64,000 nucleotides of DNA from Pollenia angustigena (taxonomy: Eukaryota > Arthropoda > Insecta > Diptera > Polleniidae): contig OV884059.1 of assembly GCA_930367215.1 (NCBI GenBank), positions 16,082,945 to 16,146,944 on the forward strand. The letters run 5' to 3'. Below the pieces are notes generated by a model that saw only the letters and a list, made by a program, of their open reading frames with translations, was not told the origin of the DNA and ran no database searches. Of the stretch, positions 11,825 through 22,259 are shown one piece after another (position 1 is the first letter of the stretch; the number at the start of each line of letters is the position of its first letter). Both the position numbers and the translations under genes were made by a program.

Positions 11825-12470
11825 TTATTCATTTAAATTTGTATACGTGGGCATTTTAAACGTTTCCACCTTATCCACCACCTTAAAGGAGGGGAAAATA
11901 CCCCCTTGATTGGTGCGTCTATTTGTACCCTTTGAAAAGCCATCCCAATGGTTGCCAGCAATCCCCACTAAATCGCCCGGCTGTAAATCCATCTCATCAT
12001 GATTACGAGCCTTGTGTGGTATCACCACTAAGCGATTGTGTGGATTTTGTCCGATAAAGGAGTAAATATTATCCAGCGATTTAATACGATGCGCAACATC
12101 GGAATTAAAAGCTTGCATAATTTCATATGCAGCACGGCAAATGTTGGAAGTTAAGGTACAAACTAAATAGTCCGAAATTGACAATAAATGTAAGTCTAAA
12201 ATGATGCCATGCAAGGATACGTTCGTATAGCGAGTAGAGACAGCAGCCAAACGGGCCACCTCAGCATCTCCAATGATCTCATATTCAGGATACTTCTTTC
12301 GGGCTTCTATAATAACTTGAGCATCATCACAGGCTAGGAATATGCGTCTTTTTACGGTCGTACCATTGATTTCTTGTGTCAAAAAATAATCTTCAACATG
12401 TATCATATATTCTTCTATAGTGTGGAAATACGCCTCTTTTTCGAGTTTGTCAGTGCGGCGCACATGTACC
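11825..12470 (-). CDS. FucT6: FucT6 copy A, exon 3: catalytic domain 3' half and SH3
   Basis: The last of three exons of an alpha-1,6-fucosyltransferase (FUT8 family). The family transfers fucose from GDP-fucose to the innermost GlcNAc of N-glycans in the Golgi. The exon encodes residues 371-584. It opens with the family motif VHVRRTDK (arginines 374 and 375 match human R365/R366), continues through ACDDAQ and a CRAAYEIMQ helix, and ends with the family's SH3-like segment (GDLVGIAGNHWDGFSKG, about 530-572). The acceptor is CTTTTAG at 12476-12471 and the stop TAA at 11825-11827. In the active-site loop, GTEAAFH of relatives is EKEAYFH: the glutamate aligned with human E373 is kept but its neighbours are changed. 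CTF is CTL and QTLYPDA is QAFNSDV, so this copy is derived. The frame is fully open. Confidence 0.92.
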
Positions 12471-12534
12471 CTAAAAGAACATAAAGTTTATACACAAACA
12501 TACAAACGATTTTGAAATAGGCTTCGTAACTCAC

Positions 12535-13422
12535 CCCACTATTGGTTTCTTCCAACCCAGCTTTGCCATTCTTGATTCTAAGAATTCCTTTGTGCCTTGT
12601 TGTGGCCTTAATAAATACTTAAAAAATTGTCCCACCCACCATACAATTGGATCACCATGTAATCGTTTCAGTCGCGGTGCCAAATCTTCGGGTATGGCCA
12701 AAGGCAAATATGGAGGTCTAGACGAAAGATAATAAATTTCAGGCAAAAATAACACTTGGTCTTCTGGACGACCTGGCCAGTTATTAGCATGAGCACCATC
12801 CAATTCAAAACAGGAATCTGAAATAGGCTGGAAAACTTCTTCCCAACCTCCTTTATTATAAGTCCATCCTTTAGATGTTAATATAAATGGACGTTCCGTG
12901 GCATAGGCCATCATTAAACAGAACACTGCATGATGCAATTCGCAGCCAAAGCCACAGTCAATGGTAAGTTTACACACCAATCTACGGACCTTGGAACAAT
13001 CTGTGGGATTTTGTACATGATGTATACGCCTTTGTACCAAATCACTTAAGTCGTTAGCTTCTTTATGGCGCCAAGCCTCAAAACCATCTAGATGTCTTAA
13101 ACGCTCCATATCGCTTAACAATGAGCGTTTGTGTTCTGCGCCCATTATAACCACTCGATTGATTTCATCTGTTAAATTGGTTCTCGGTTCCCGCGTCACC
13201 TGTTTACTTATTTTTCTCAATTCATTGCTGAAATAGTTCCATATTTCGCCAATGTTATTTTGTATACGTCTGCGCATTAGCTCATATTCGAGAGTGGGCT
13301 CATTGCTGGCACTGCCATATGGTAAACGAGATTCAACTTTTGGTTCCCCGCCAATAGGATTTTGTTTTTTGTATTCGAGTTTCTGTGTAGTTTTAAGGAC
13401 AGATTGTTTGTCTACTTGGCCG
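12535..13422 (-). CDS. FucT6: FucT6 copy A, exon 2: stem and catalytic domain 5' half
   Basis: Encodes residues 74-370. The acceptor TCTTTTAG lies just above 13422 and the donor GTGAGT starts at 12534; phases join exactly to exons 1 and 3. It runs from a luminal stem through an alpha-helical stretch (MRRRIQNNIGEIWNYF, from residue 123) into the GT23 domain: RRIHHVQNPTDC, a cysteine-rich CGFGCELHH motif (about 230-238), then GDPIVWWVGQF. In human, fly and copy B the cysteine motif is CGYGCQLHH; copy A has F and E. Within about 51 codons around this motif I count about 15 replacement and 5 silent codon differences from copy B, while the 3' end of the exon is nearly identical. The frame has no stop or indel. 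Confidence 0.92.
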
Positions 13423-13639
13423 CTAAAAGAGAAAAAATATAGTAAGTTGAAATGAAAATATTTATTTGTACGTTTATCTTCGACTTATTTTTTATTTTTT
13501 TAATAAATGAATTTATTAAAAATCTTATTTAACTTTATTGTGTTTGTGAGAAAAATTCTCAACGTGTGCACTTTATAAATCCCATTAGATCCGTTATTGA
13601 AATTGCTTAAATAATTCTAAATCGCAAAAAAAAAAATGA

Positions 13640-13920
13640 AAATGCCCTGGTATCAGGGTGAGGCATTTTGGTGGAGCAGAATTGCCCTGTTTGGATGTTC
13701 TATCTAAAGAAAGACTTAGAGCGATCTTTTTGTCAGCGTGAAATCGAAATGGTTGGAGGCTGTAGTGCTGTCTGGTTAATAATATGGTGATTATTGGCTT
13801 AATTCTGGTCACTGGCTCAGGGCTTAAAAAATACCGCTATAAGGTCCCAAGTGAGTCGTCCTCGTATCGACTACCAATTGAACCTAACCTTATCTTATTG
13901 TACTTTTGCAAAATATCCAA
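13640..13920 (+). pseudogene. 3' end of a non-LTR retrotransposon, unit A
   Basis: Matches 44420-44543 plus 46499-46680 in unit B. Here it is uninterrupted, which shows that the 2-kb insert at 44544-46497 is specific to B. It corresponds to the zinc-binding C-terminus of a non-LTR polyprotein (KCPG..VRHF type) and is heavily frameshifted. Confidence 0.5.
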
Positions 13921-14400
13921 AAATTTATTTTTTTAACGAACAAGTCGAATGTGTGCTCGTTGAATGCAGATGTGTTTTTTTTAACTCGGCATACGGTTTT
14001 TTTTTACCTAAATAAGTGTAAATATATTTATAATATCATAATAATATTTAAAAAATAAATAATATAAGATTAGTGAATGGACGCTTTAATAAAAATATTA
14101 AAAATTACAATTAACTAAAATATATGTATGCACACACATACATATACATACATACATTTTTAGCAAAAACATTGCTTGTTTTTCTTTATACTCGGGGTTT
14201 TTAAACAAGAAATAAAAAGAAGAGCACGATTAAACAAACAGTAATAAAAAAACTCTTATGAATGCGTATAATGCAAAAAAAAAATAAAACATAATGAAAG
14301 AAATGCTTATGTTACAGTGAGTGTTGACGAAACAAAAATCGATGATAGCAAATATTTAACGGCTAAACCAATTACTCTAACGCGTTCCCTCTGACCCTTT

Positions 14401-15725
14401 TTGATTACAAATACGGTCGATCGTAATACAATAACATATCTATTAACTGCAAGTGTTGCCACAGTGCCAAAAACAACGTTAATAAGTGATGATACAATTA
14501 ACCCCAAAACAGCCGCTATGGAAAACTCATTAACTCAAGTTATAATTTCTCAAAAGCCTCCAGTACAAGTTGGCATTGACAGATATATAACAGTGCTTAA
14601 ACGGGGTCGTAGCCCTACCTCCTCAGCAGTTGCTTCGGCACCGAAAGTTTTAAAAGATGGTACAATTGACAAAACATATTCCCAAAATCGTTTCTCAATT
14701 CTGGATGAGGAATCCTCGGAAGCACCAAACGTCATCAAATCGTCTAAGCCACCCCCAATATATCTTAGAGAGCAAAACTCAAATTAGTTAATAAAGAGTT
14801 TGATTTTGTTGATAGGCGAAAAAACATTTTATGTAGCTGCAATAAAGCGAGGTAGTATTTACGAGACAAAAATACAGGTCAATCACGAGGATGATTTTCG
14901 CAAAGTAATTACAAGATTTGAAGCACTTAATAAAAACTTCTATACATACCAACTGAAGAGCAGTAAAAGTCTTCAGGTTGTGATAAAGGGTATTGACTCA
15001 TGCGTGGGCCCTGAAGAAATAAAAACATTTTTGGAAGAGAAAGGCTTCAAGATAAAAAACGTGACAAATATTAAAAATAGGGAAAAAAATCCACAACCAC
15101 TTTTTTGAGTGGAGTTAGAACCCGGCGATGTAAAGCATAAAAAAATGAAACGCATCCGATTTACAACTTGAAATTCTGTACAGAAGAATCACTATAGAAG
15201 AGCCGCACAAAATAAATGGACTTGTTCAATGTTTAAACTGCCAAAAATTTGGTCATACTAACTCATACTGCCACCTACCCCTTGTTTGCTTAGTATGTGG
15301 TGAATTACATGGTACAGTTCTTTGCGATAAATCTAAAAATGACCCCAACGTTAAAAAATGTAGCAATTGTGGCGGTAATCACACTGCGAATTATAGAGGA
15401 TGCCCTGTATCAATATCGTTAAGAAGTCGGTTGGACCGAAAGCTAATTCCCCTCAAATGCAGGTAACAAATCAACTAAACACTAATGATATTCAGGCTCC
15501 ACAGCCTAGTAATAACAGAACCTCCTACGCTAACATCCTAAAATCAAACCATGTGCCAATGCAAGGTGCTTCGCCAATTAATGAAGAAACTCCAGTTTCT
15601 AATTTAAGTCGTCTTGAAAAAAACCATGAAAACATTAGTGCAAACAGTTAATAATTTTACGAACACAATGGGTAATATGATGCAGGAAATTCTTCGAATG
15701 CAATCGATGTTATTGCAAGCTGTAC
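14401..15725 (+). pseudogene. Jockey/I-type retrotransposon ORF1 (Gag), broken
   Basis: Remnant of the nucleic-acid-binding first ORF of a non-LTR retrotransposon. A frame at 14401-14787 is followed by 14800-15108 and, in another frame, 15218-15425 with three zinc knuckles: CLNCQKFGHTNSYC (CX2CX4HX4C), CLVCGELHGTVLC (CX2CX3HX4C) and CSNCGGNHTANYRGC (CX2CX3HX6C). This triple arrangement is typical of Jockey-clade Gag. A proline/asparagine-rich tail follows to about 15651. Several stops and frameshifts make it non-functional. It lies in the opposite orientation to FucT6-A, inside intron 1, and I found no copy in unit B, so it may have arrived after the duplication or been lost there. Confidence 0.85.
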
Positions 15726-15735
15726 TTAACAAGCC

Positions 15736-16397
15736 ATGAACTGTTTAAAAATCTGTTTTTGGAAAGCAAACGGCATCCGCCAAGATAAAAATGAATTAGA
15801 ATACTTTCTAAAAGACAAACAAATAGATGTCATGTTGGTTTCTGAAACTCACTTGATCTCAAGAAATACGTTTAAAATCAATGGCTATATACTATATGAT
15901 ACTAAGGACCCTCGAGATAAAGCATGTGGAGGCTCTGCCATTTTGATAAAAGCCCGAACCAAACACTACTTAATGTTTGATCATTGTGACGATTATCTGC
16001 AAGCAACGACTATTAGTGTTGAAGAGCTAAATCGAAACATAGTAATTTCTTCTTTATACTCTCCACCTAGATTTTCCATATCAGAAAGCCAATAATATTA
16101 TAAATCATTAGGACCCTGTTTCCTGGCGATTATAACGCTAAACATATCTTCTGGGGGTCACGACTTATAACACCAAAAGTTCGTGTTTTGTTTAACACAA
16201 TCTCTAAAATGGGTTTAAATGTGGTCGCGAGTGGAAAACCTACTGATCAGCAAAAAATTCCAGATGTTATCGACTTTGGCGTGGTTAAAAACATCCCCAC
16301 AGAAACGATTCATGTTGAAGCTTCCTTAGAATTATCATCCGACCACACACTTACAATTGTTACTATATCGAACCCAAATAGAATTTTATCTCCGTAA
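15736..16397 (+). pseudogene. Retrotransposon ORF2 endonuclease domain, broken
   Basis: Start of the second ORF of the same element: an apurinic-type endonuclease that would nick target DNA for target-primed reverse transcription. The frame at 15736-16095 begins MNCLKICFWKANGIRQDK and holds VSETHL and GGSAILIK motifs. A frameshift near 16095 is followed by PGDYNAKHIFWGS-like residues in another frame, then 16188-16397 with IDFGV and SSDHTL, the conserved serine-aspartate-histidine near the domain's end. In intact members these form one ORF of about 900 residues with reverse transcriptase; here it is split. Confidence 0.85.
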
Positions 16398-16439
16398 GGT
16401 TACTTAGCGACGTCAGCCACACAAATAAATTGGTTAAAA

Positions 16440-17000
16440 TATAACAAATTTCTCAGTGCCCATTGCACAGAAAATATTCCGCTTAGTACACCGGAGAAGG
16501 TGGATCTCTCTATTGTTAACTTTGACAGTTATCTTAAACTAGCTGTTCAACATTCCAGCGTTACCCAAAAAAAAATAAAAAAAAATAATAAAATATGTTC
16601 TTCAGATGTCGAGCGGCTTTTGACTGAAAAAAGGAGAGTGCGAAGAGAGTGTCAACTGTACAGATCCCCGCAACTTAAGAATTTATTAAAAGAGTGCACA
16701 AAAAGGCTAAGAAAGTTACTGCAGACTCAGAAAACGGCTTCTCTAAAAAAATATCTTAAGGAACTTGATGCAACTCCACAATCTGACTACTCATTATGGC
16801 GTGCAGCTAGAAATCTAAAAAGGCCAGTTATATCTAAGCCACCATTAAGAAACTTGAATGGTAGTTGGGTAAGAAACGATATTGAAAAAGGAAATCTGTT
16901 TGTTAGTCACTTGAAAACCGTATTTACACCAAATATATCTCCCAATATTGCGGTCGTGTTACCACTTGTTGCTGCTAGAGTAGGGCTGCCAGAAGTTTGA
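16440..17000 (+). pseudogene. Retrotransposon ORF2 linker region, broken
   Basis: Continuation of ORF2 downstream of the endonuclease: a lysine/arginine-rich frame (16500-17000) with SLWRAARNLKRP followed by a PPLRNLNGSWV-type sequence, which in Jockey-clade proteins precedes the reverse transcriptase. The frame stops at 17000 and a CAGGGGT MITE begins at 17022. The reverse transcriptase core itself is absent. Confidence 0.75.
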
Positions 17001-17021
17001 ACCTATCAACCAGGACACATA

Positions 17022-17241
17022 CAGGGGTGTGCTGGAAATCGCAAACGCAAAACGCAAGAATTTGGAGGCTGTTTTTAATAAACTTTTAATCTACTTTTTA
17101 TAATTTTTGTTATAAAATTATGTTTAATAGAGAAATGTTTGTATAATAGTTGTCATAAAATTCTTTTATTACAGAAATCTTACTAAAAACCGACTTTTAA
17201 AATTCTTGCGTTTTGCGTTTGCGATTTCCAGCACACCCCTG
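17022..17241. mobile_element. CAGGGGTGTGCTGG MITE
   Basis: A 220-bp foldback with about 40-bp inverted ends beginning CAGGGGTGTGCTGGAAATCG. It sits inside the retrotransposon relic. A diverged cousin is at 18970-19160 and at 56188-56362. Confidence 0.8.
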
Positions 17242-17454
17242 ATAGAAAAAATGGATAAAAAATTACGCCAACAAAAAAGTTTTTTTTAATGCACATGTAT
17301 GTATGTATATGTAAAAACCATCCAGTTTTTATTTTTAAATCCAACAATATATGAGGCTATCAGCGCTGAAGTGGTTACTTGGTTACGGTTCTGGTGAAAG
17401 ATATGTTCTTTGCACTGTTCTTAACAGTGCGATAGTCGAGTAAGTCAACTGTTT

Positions 17455-17560
17455 GTATCCAAAACAGATGGCTCTAAAAACATAGTTTTTGGATGGGCCG
17501 TTGCAACCAAGTACTATAGTGCAAGAGTAGTGTTAACTCCTCATAATCTCATAATAAGTC
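17455..17560 (+). pseudogene. RNase H scrap of the non-LTR element
   Basis: One frame reads FVSKTDGSKNIVFGWAVAT, matching the TDGS..GWAV core around the first catalytic aspartate of retrotransposon RNase H. It lies downstream of the endonuclease relic in the same orientation, so the element lost its reverse transcriptase through an internal deletion. Identification rests on a short motif. Confidence 0.5.
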
Positions 17561-18177
17561 TGGGGTTACACCACTTCTCATATATAAAAAAAATTAACTT
17601 GTACTTCATTTACATAAAAACGATGAAAAATAATGAAAAGTTGAGCTTAAAATGTTCTAAACTATGTATAATACTTTTCAGAAGATTACACTTTTTCTAG
17701 AACTTCATTTTAGCCTTTGATCTTCAACGAGTTTCTTTCTTTAGTCCATAGAGCAGACTTGCAAAATCAAAATCTTTTGATTTTTCTTCAACCAACTTGA
17801 CAACTGTCAAACTAATCAATTGACAAAGCCATACACGCTTTGATTTGGACAATAACCGACTCAGTTGACAATTGAATTGAAACGTGTATTGGCTATTTTA
17901 AAGAAAGTAATTTTTTATCGGTTTTCGATTACTTATAAAAGTTGTTAACACGGTATAACTTTTTAAAGCAACTAGTTGAAACAAAATTTGGAAGAGAATT
18001 GACTCTCATCTAATCTTATTCAAAGCTTTTAGTTAAACGACGTTAACACCAGATAACAGTTGAATTAAATTAAAGTTGTTTATACAATTGCCTTATGTTA
18101 GCAGTGTTATAACAGAAATCTTAACCTTTGCTAACAACTAAAACCAGCAAAAAGCAAATTTTCTATCTTGACCTGTA
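17561..18177. other. Gene-free intronic sequence
   Basis: AT-rich sequence with several TTGACAATTGAATTG-like motifs. Nothing identified. Confidence 0.4.
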
Positions 18178-18275
18178 AAAAAACCAGGACAATTTCATAG
18201 TGGACCAGGACACCAGGACAAGTAGTCAAAAACCAGGACAATCCTGGAAAACCAGGACGTATGGCAGGCCTATCT
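18178..18275. mobile_element. hAT-like end with CCAGGACA repeats
   Basis: Six copies of ACCAGGAC(A) lead into GTATGGCAGGCCTA. Read in complement the end is TAGGCCTGCCATACGTCC, similar to the TAGGGTTGCCATACG end at 24706. The other end was not found, so this is a fragment. Confidence 0.55.
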
Positions 18276-18284
18276 TAGATGTAT

Positions 18285-18355
18285 AAAAAAAGTTTCACAC
18301 GGAATGACAAACTTAGTATACCCTTAATAACCACTAGTGGTGGTGGAGGGTTTAA
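18285..18355. mobile_element. Right end of hairpin-ended element, unit A
   Basis: AGTTTCACACGGAATGACAAAC and the terminal GTGGTGGAGGGTTTAAAA match 55560-55634 in unit B and 26405-26485. Its left part is missing here and is replaced by the hAT-like end. Confidence 0.6.
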
Positions 18356-18969
18356 AAACAACGAAACCCGATTTTTTAAGTTTTCTCAATAAAACCCCAT
18401 ATTTTTAGATGTGCACAATATAATTTGTGTAACTAGCGATATTAAAGTTTCTTTTAAAAATCGGATTTACGTATTCGGATTTCAAAGCATATTTGCTGTA
18501 TTATACAACATTGCGCCATCAAGTGTGTAGTAAAAAGTTTTTGTCAGCACTCGACATTTCGGAAACCAATGTAAGAGGTTGGATGAATTCCTCCGAATTA
18601 CATAGCACTCAGTTGGGTCCATAAGTAGTTGTAATTAATTTCTGATTTTAAGAGTAGTTCTGATAAAGATAATTGGTACTCAAAGACCGAAATATATAAA
18701 AGGGACTATTTTTGTTAGCTTTCAGAACAGGGATTTATTTTTCAAAATTAATTCGATTTCAAGTGCACGCTGTACAATTCCACTTTTATCAATCTAACAT
18801 TTAATAAGGGGTTTGTTTTTAAAACAAAACCTGAAGCTTCCCTAATATTTTAGTTCAATATAATTTATAAAATTTTAATCAAAGTTTAAGATTGTAAGAT
18901 AAAACCCAAATGTATTTTTATATTTTCCAATTTACATACTATAGAAAGAGACAGAATGAAAGAAAGTCT

Positions 18970-19160
18970 ATCAGGGGTATGCTGAAAATCGAAAACGTAA
19001 AACACAAGAATTTTTATAATTTTTATAATGTTTGTTATAAAATTCTGTATAATAGAGAAATAAATATATTTTTAAAAAATTATTTTGTTTCAGAAATCTT
19101 ATTAAAAAACGACTTTTAAAATTCTTGCGTTTTACGTTTTCGATTTTCAGCACACTACTG
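18970..19160. mobile_element. CAGGGGTATGCTG MITE next to FucT6-A exon 1
   Basis: Inverted ends CAGGGGTATGCTGAAAATCG and complement. It ends 19 bp inside the intron from the exon 1 donor. The same element sits at the same place in unit B (56188-56362), so it predates the duplication. Confidence 0.8.
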
Positions 19161-19179
19161 TTTATTTTTTTATACTCAC

Positions 19180-19400
19180 TTCAATAGTGTGTCATTAATT
19201 ATTTGTTGTGATTCTTGATTACGTTGTAGCTGCATAGATTGATTAGTGCGTTGCGATGTGACATCTGGTTCCACAGTATTCTGGTTATCAAGCTTAGTGA
19301 CAAAGACATGTACTGTTAATGTCAATGCTAAGCATAACAGGATAAGGGCACGTACCCATGAATTTGATGAAATACAAAAGAACTGACGTAATAATGTCAT
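19180..19400 (-). CDS. FucT6: FucT6 copy A, exon 1: cytoplasmic tail and membrane anchor
   Basis: Encodes residues 1-73 and two bases of codon 74. The start ATG at 19400 is the one conserved with copy B and places a short tail (MTLLRQFFCISSNSW) before a hydrophobic signal anchor (about residues 15-35), as expected for a type II Golgi glycosyltransferase. A luminal stem rich in Q, N and T follows. The donor GTGAGTA starts at 19179 and joins in phase to exon 2 (AA+C). Drosophila FucT6 shows the same pattern, with ISSNSWVRALI almost unchanged. It differs from copy B at about 10 of 73 residues, including K for E and C for R. The three exons total 1755 bp (584 codons plus stop). Confidence 0.88.
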
Positions 19401-20164
19401 TTGTACAGATGTTTCATACGACGGCGGAGGCGGATCGACGACAACGGTGGTGGCGTTTGTTTAAATTGATTCTCGTTGTACTTTAAGACAATTTTGATTA
19501 TTGTGGTGCGACACTTTACTCACTAGCTAATTTAGATAAGAAAAGGATTAAAATGTGCCGGTAAGTTGTTTTTGTAAATTTTTTTAATTGATTTTGAGAC
19601 TTGAAATTTTTATATGTAATTGTTTGCCCGCTTTTATGTCATAAAAGTGTAAATGTTTTTTAAATTTGTCAAAAAAGTTCACTCACTGGCAAATTAGGAT
19701 TTAAGGAGGATTAAAATTTGACGGCTAGTTGTTGTTGTAATTTTTTTATAAATTTTGAGGCTTCAAATTTTATATGTAAAGCAAAAATAGGTTACATTCT
19801 TTTAATCGTTTGTTCTCTCACTGTTTATTGTTGTTGTTTCTGTTTAAGCTTTGATATTGTTGCGAGTAAAACTGGGGCTTATAATTCTTATTCGCTTAAG
19901 AGTTTTATTTGGTTAAATATCTTTAGTTTTTCTAAAATCTTTGGATGAAGTTTCCTTCAACAATAAACTTCAGTTTGTCAATAGTATGAAATGGGAATTA
20001 AGCACATTATAACGAAACCTTGATAATTAATTGTTACATTGTTTCCCCGTTTTACTGTCATACAAATTAAATTTTTTTTTTTTTAATTTGTCACAAAAGC
20101 TGTTAGTTGTTTAAATGTTTTCTTATATATAAATTGTATTCTTCAATTTACCCGCAGTGTAACA
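19401..20164. promoter_or_regulatory. FucT6-A 5' region and spacer to R2
   Basis: Sequence upstream of the minus-strand start, matching 56603-56878 and 58558-58634 in unit B. The first 130 bases (5' UTR side) differ from B by small indels in a CCGCCTCCG-type run. No TATA box or initiator can be assigned with confidence. Confidence 0.35.
19810..20025 (+). mobile_element. Fragment of a Penelope-like/SINE-like repeat, unit A only
   Basis: An insertion absent from unit B (near 56815). It matches the minus strand of 49710-49990: shared TTTAGTTTTTCTAAAATCTT, GGATGAAGTTTCC and GGGAATTAAGCAC-type segments in the same order. The hammerhead-like segment found in the other copy is deleted here. Confidence 0.5.
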
Positions 20165-20501
20165 AGTAGAAACAAAATCGAGTCAGTTCAAACCAAGTTT
20201 TTAATATTCTATATTCGTGACTTGGGTTGAATCCCTCGCTTAACGCTTCCATCCTATGTAAACCGTCTCGCATTTAACAAGAAACCGAATTTAAGAAGTT
20301 TTCGGAAAATGTTAACAGGAGTGTCAATTCTCAATTTCTTATCGGAAATATTAACGTTAATGTATGTCCTGTTCGTCTATCAAGACATTATAACATCCTG
20401 AGTATTAAATATTGTACTACAAATTTGGCTCAGTTTGATCCATTTCGTAGAGTTTGTGTTAATTTCAATAGGTTATATATATGTCAGTTATAAATTAAAA
20501 A

Positions 20502-20718
20502 GGATCACAAGAGGAGGTAGGGACTATATCTTCTTCTCACAAACTTTCAAAATGGTTTAAATGAATTTAAAACATAGATAGATCCATATTTATATGGAGA
20601 CATAAGCGTGATTCTCCATGGCTCCCGAATAGGGTGCATTCTCAAAAATGTGTTTTTAAATACTGTGGTGTAGGGTATCATATGGTCAGGCTTGACCGAC
20701 TATACTTTCCTACTTGTT
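20502..20718. mobile_element. GGTCAGGCTTGACC element end, R2
   Basis: Counterpart of 2220-2438 with the same hairpin and TATACTTTCCTACTTG end. Confidence 0.55.
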
Positions 20719-20760
20719 TTTATTTAATTATTTTTAAATAATTGAAGCACAGCCGCGAAT

Positions 20761-20845
20761 AACGTTTTAAGTTACAAAATAATAATTTTTCAGGAGAGCA
20801 AAAAACCGTTTTTTGACAGGCAGCATTATTTGTTTTAAAATTTTT
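20761..20845. mobile_element. Truncated GAAGCACAGCC TIR element, R2
   Basis: Keeps the left terminus and about 85 bases of the R1 element at 2461-2849. A deletion removes the rest and some flank. Confidence 0.6.
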
Positions 20846-21678
20846 TTTTAAGGAAATAACTAAATAGATAAATTAATTCCCGAAATCATAAGTTTGTTGT
20901 TTATGAGCTGAATGAATTCTTTCGTTATTTGAAACTTAAAAATTTTACCTTTCAGAAGTAGAAAACAATTCAAAATTTGTAAAACATTTCTGTGTTGTGG
21001 TCGATTAAGTTGAAAAAACTAACTTTTTTCATTCATTTTTTCGTTTATATATGCTCAAATTTGATCTTTACACAGAAGACTATTTTTTAAGCTTCATAAA
21101 ACACCTAAGTACATAATTCGTATTACATATTGTGAAACACGAAAAACGTTTACATATAAACATACATATTGTGATCAAACGTCTCATAGCTAGGGTTTCT
21201 ATACGCAAAAAATTCCCTGGAATTCCCGAGAATATTCGGATATTTTTGTCGAAATTTTTCAATTTGTTTTACTATCGAGCCATTTTATTTTCAAGTTTAA
21301 AAATATAAAATAATCTGAGGGATCTAAATCTGGCGAATAATGAATCAATTCGAATTTAATTTAATTCACTGATTTCGTCATCGCAATAGTTAATGTGCGA
21401 ACTGGTTCAATGTCTAGATGAAACAACAATTTTCTTAACAGGTTTTAGCTTGGACACCTCAATTGGTCGACGATAACGGTGTTCGTCTTAAGACCGGGAT
21501 TCAGTATCCTTCGCAACCGTACGATCCATTCACACGAAAATCGAACAAAACTCAATCCGACAAATATAGGGTGTCCAAAAATGACCGAAGAGTTACAAAT
21601 ACAATTCCAAATTATATTCTTACTTAATTAACCGAGCAATAGTAACTTAGACCTTTAGCACGTTGTAGTGAAAAAGAC

Positions 21679-21746
21679 CAGAGTCTCTTGGCGGGAATCG
21701 AACCCGCAACCCCCGCACTGATTGACTAGCCTACCGGAGCACCCAC
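21679..21746 (-). repeat. tRNA-derived SINE-like relic, R2
   Basis: Counterpart of 3830-3900 with the same GCGGGTTCGATTCCCGC arm, lacking the 5-base duplication. Confidence 0.4.
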
Positions 21747-21777
21747 TTATTTTATTTTTAAGTACAGTATATAATGC

Positions 21778-22259
21778 TATGTTCACATTTGGATTTAAAC
21801 GCGTTTAAGCAAAATGTTGATTTAGCTAATCAAAGCCGTTCACATTACATTTGGGATAATTAAGATGACAGATGATTAAGAAAAAAAACACACAAAAAAA
21901 AGCAAACAAATTTATATTTCTTTAAAGTATTAAAAATGGATAAAACACTTTTATAAAGTTATCAGAAGATTATTTTAATTATTTTAATGATGAAATTGTG
22001 AAAATTTATGAATTATTTAAGGAAAAAAATAAAAACATTAGCAGAAATCTTGGCCGGTTATACACGATCATGTTGGCGATTCTACATTTGAGGTATGTTC
22101 AGTGGATTCTATGTGGTTTATGAAGTGATTTGGTTGTAATCATGTCAATTTGAAGTGATTAACAAATCACTTCAATGTAATCATCTCGATTTTGAAGTGC
22201 TTAGAGCTTAATCACGTTTGAGCTGCTTAAAGGCGCTTAAGAACCCAAATGTGAACATA
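21778..22259. mobile_element. TATGTTCACA TIR element, R2
   Basis: Counterpart of 3933-4417 with both ends intact. Confidence 0.7.

Larger units (their letters stand above)
13423..19179 (-). other. FucT6-A intron 1
   Basis: A 5.76-kb intron bounded by GTGAGT (from 19179) and TTTTAG (to 13423). It is filled with transposon relics: the end of a non-LTR element (13640-13920), a broken Jockey/I-type element (14300-17560), two CAGGGGT MITEs and a hAT-like end. The equivalent intron of copy B is 12.3 kb. Confidence 0.85.
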
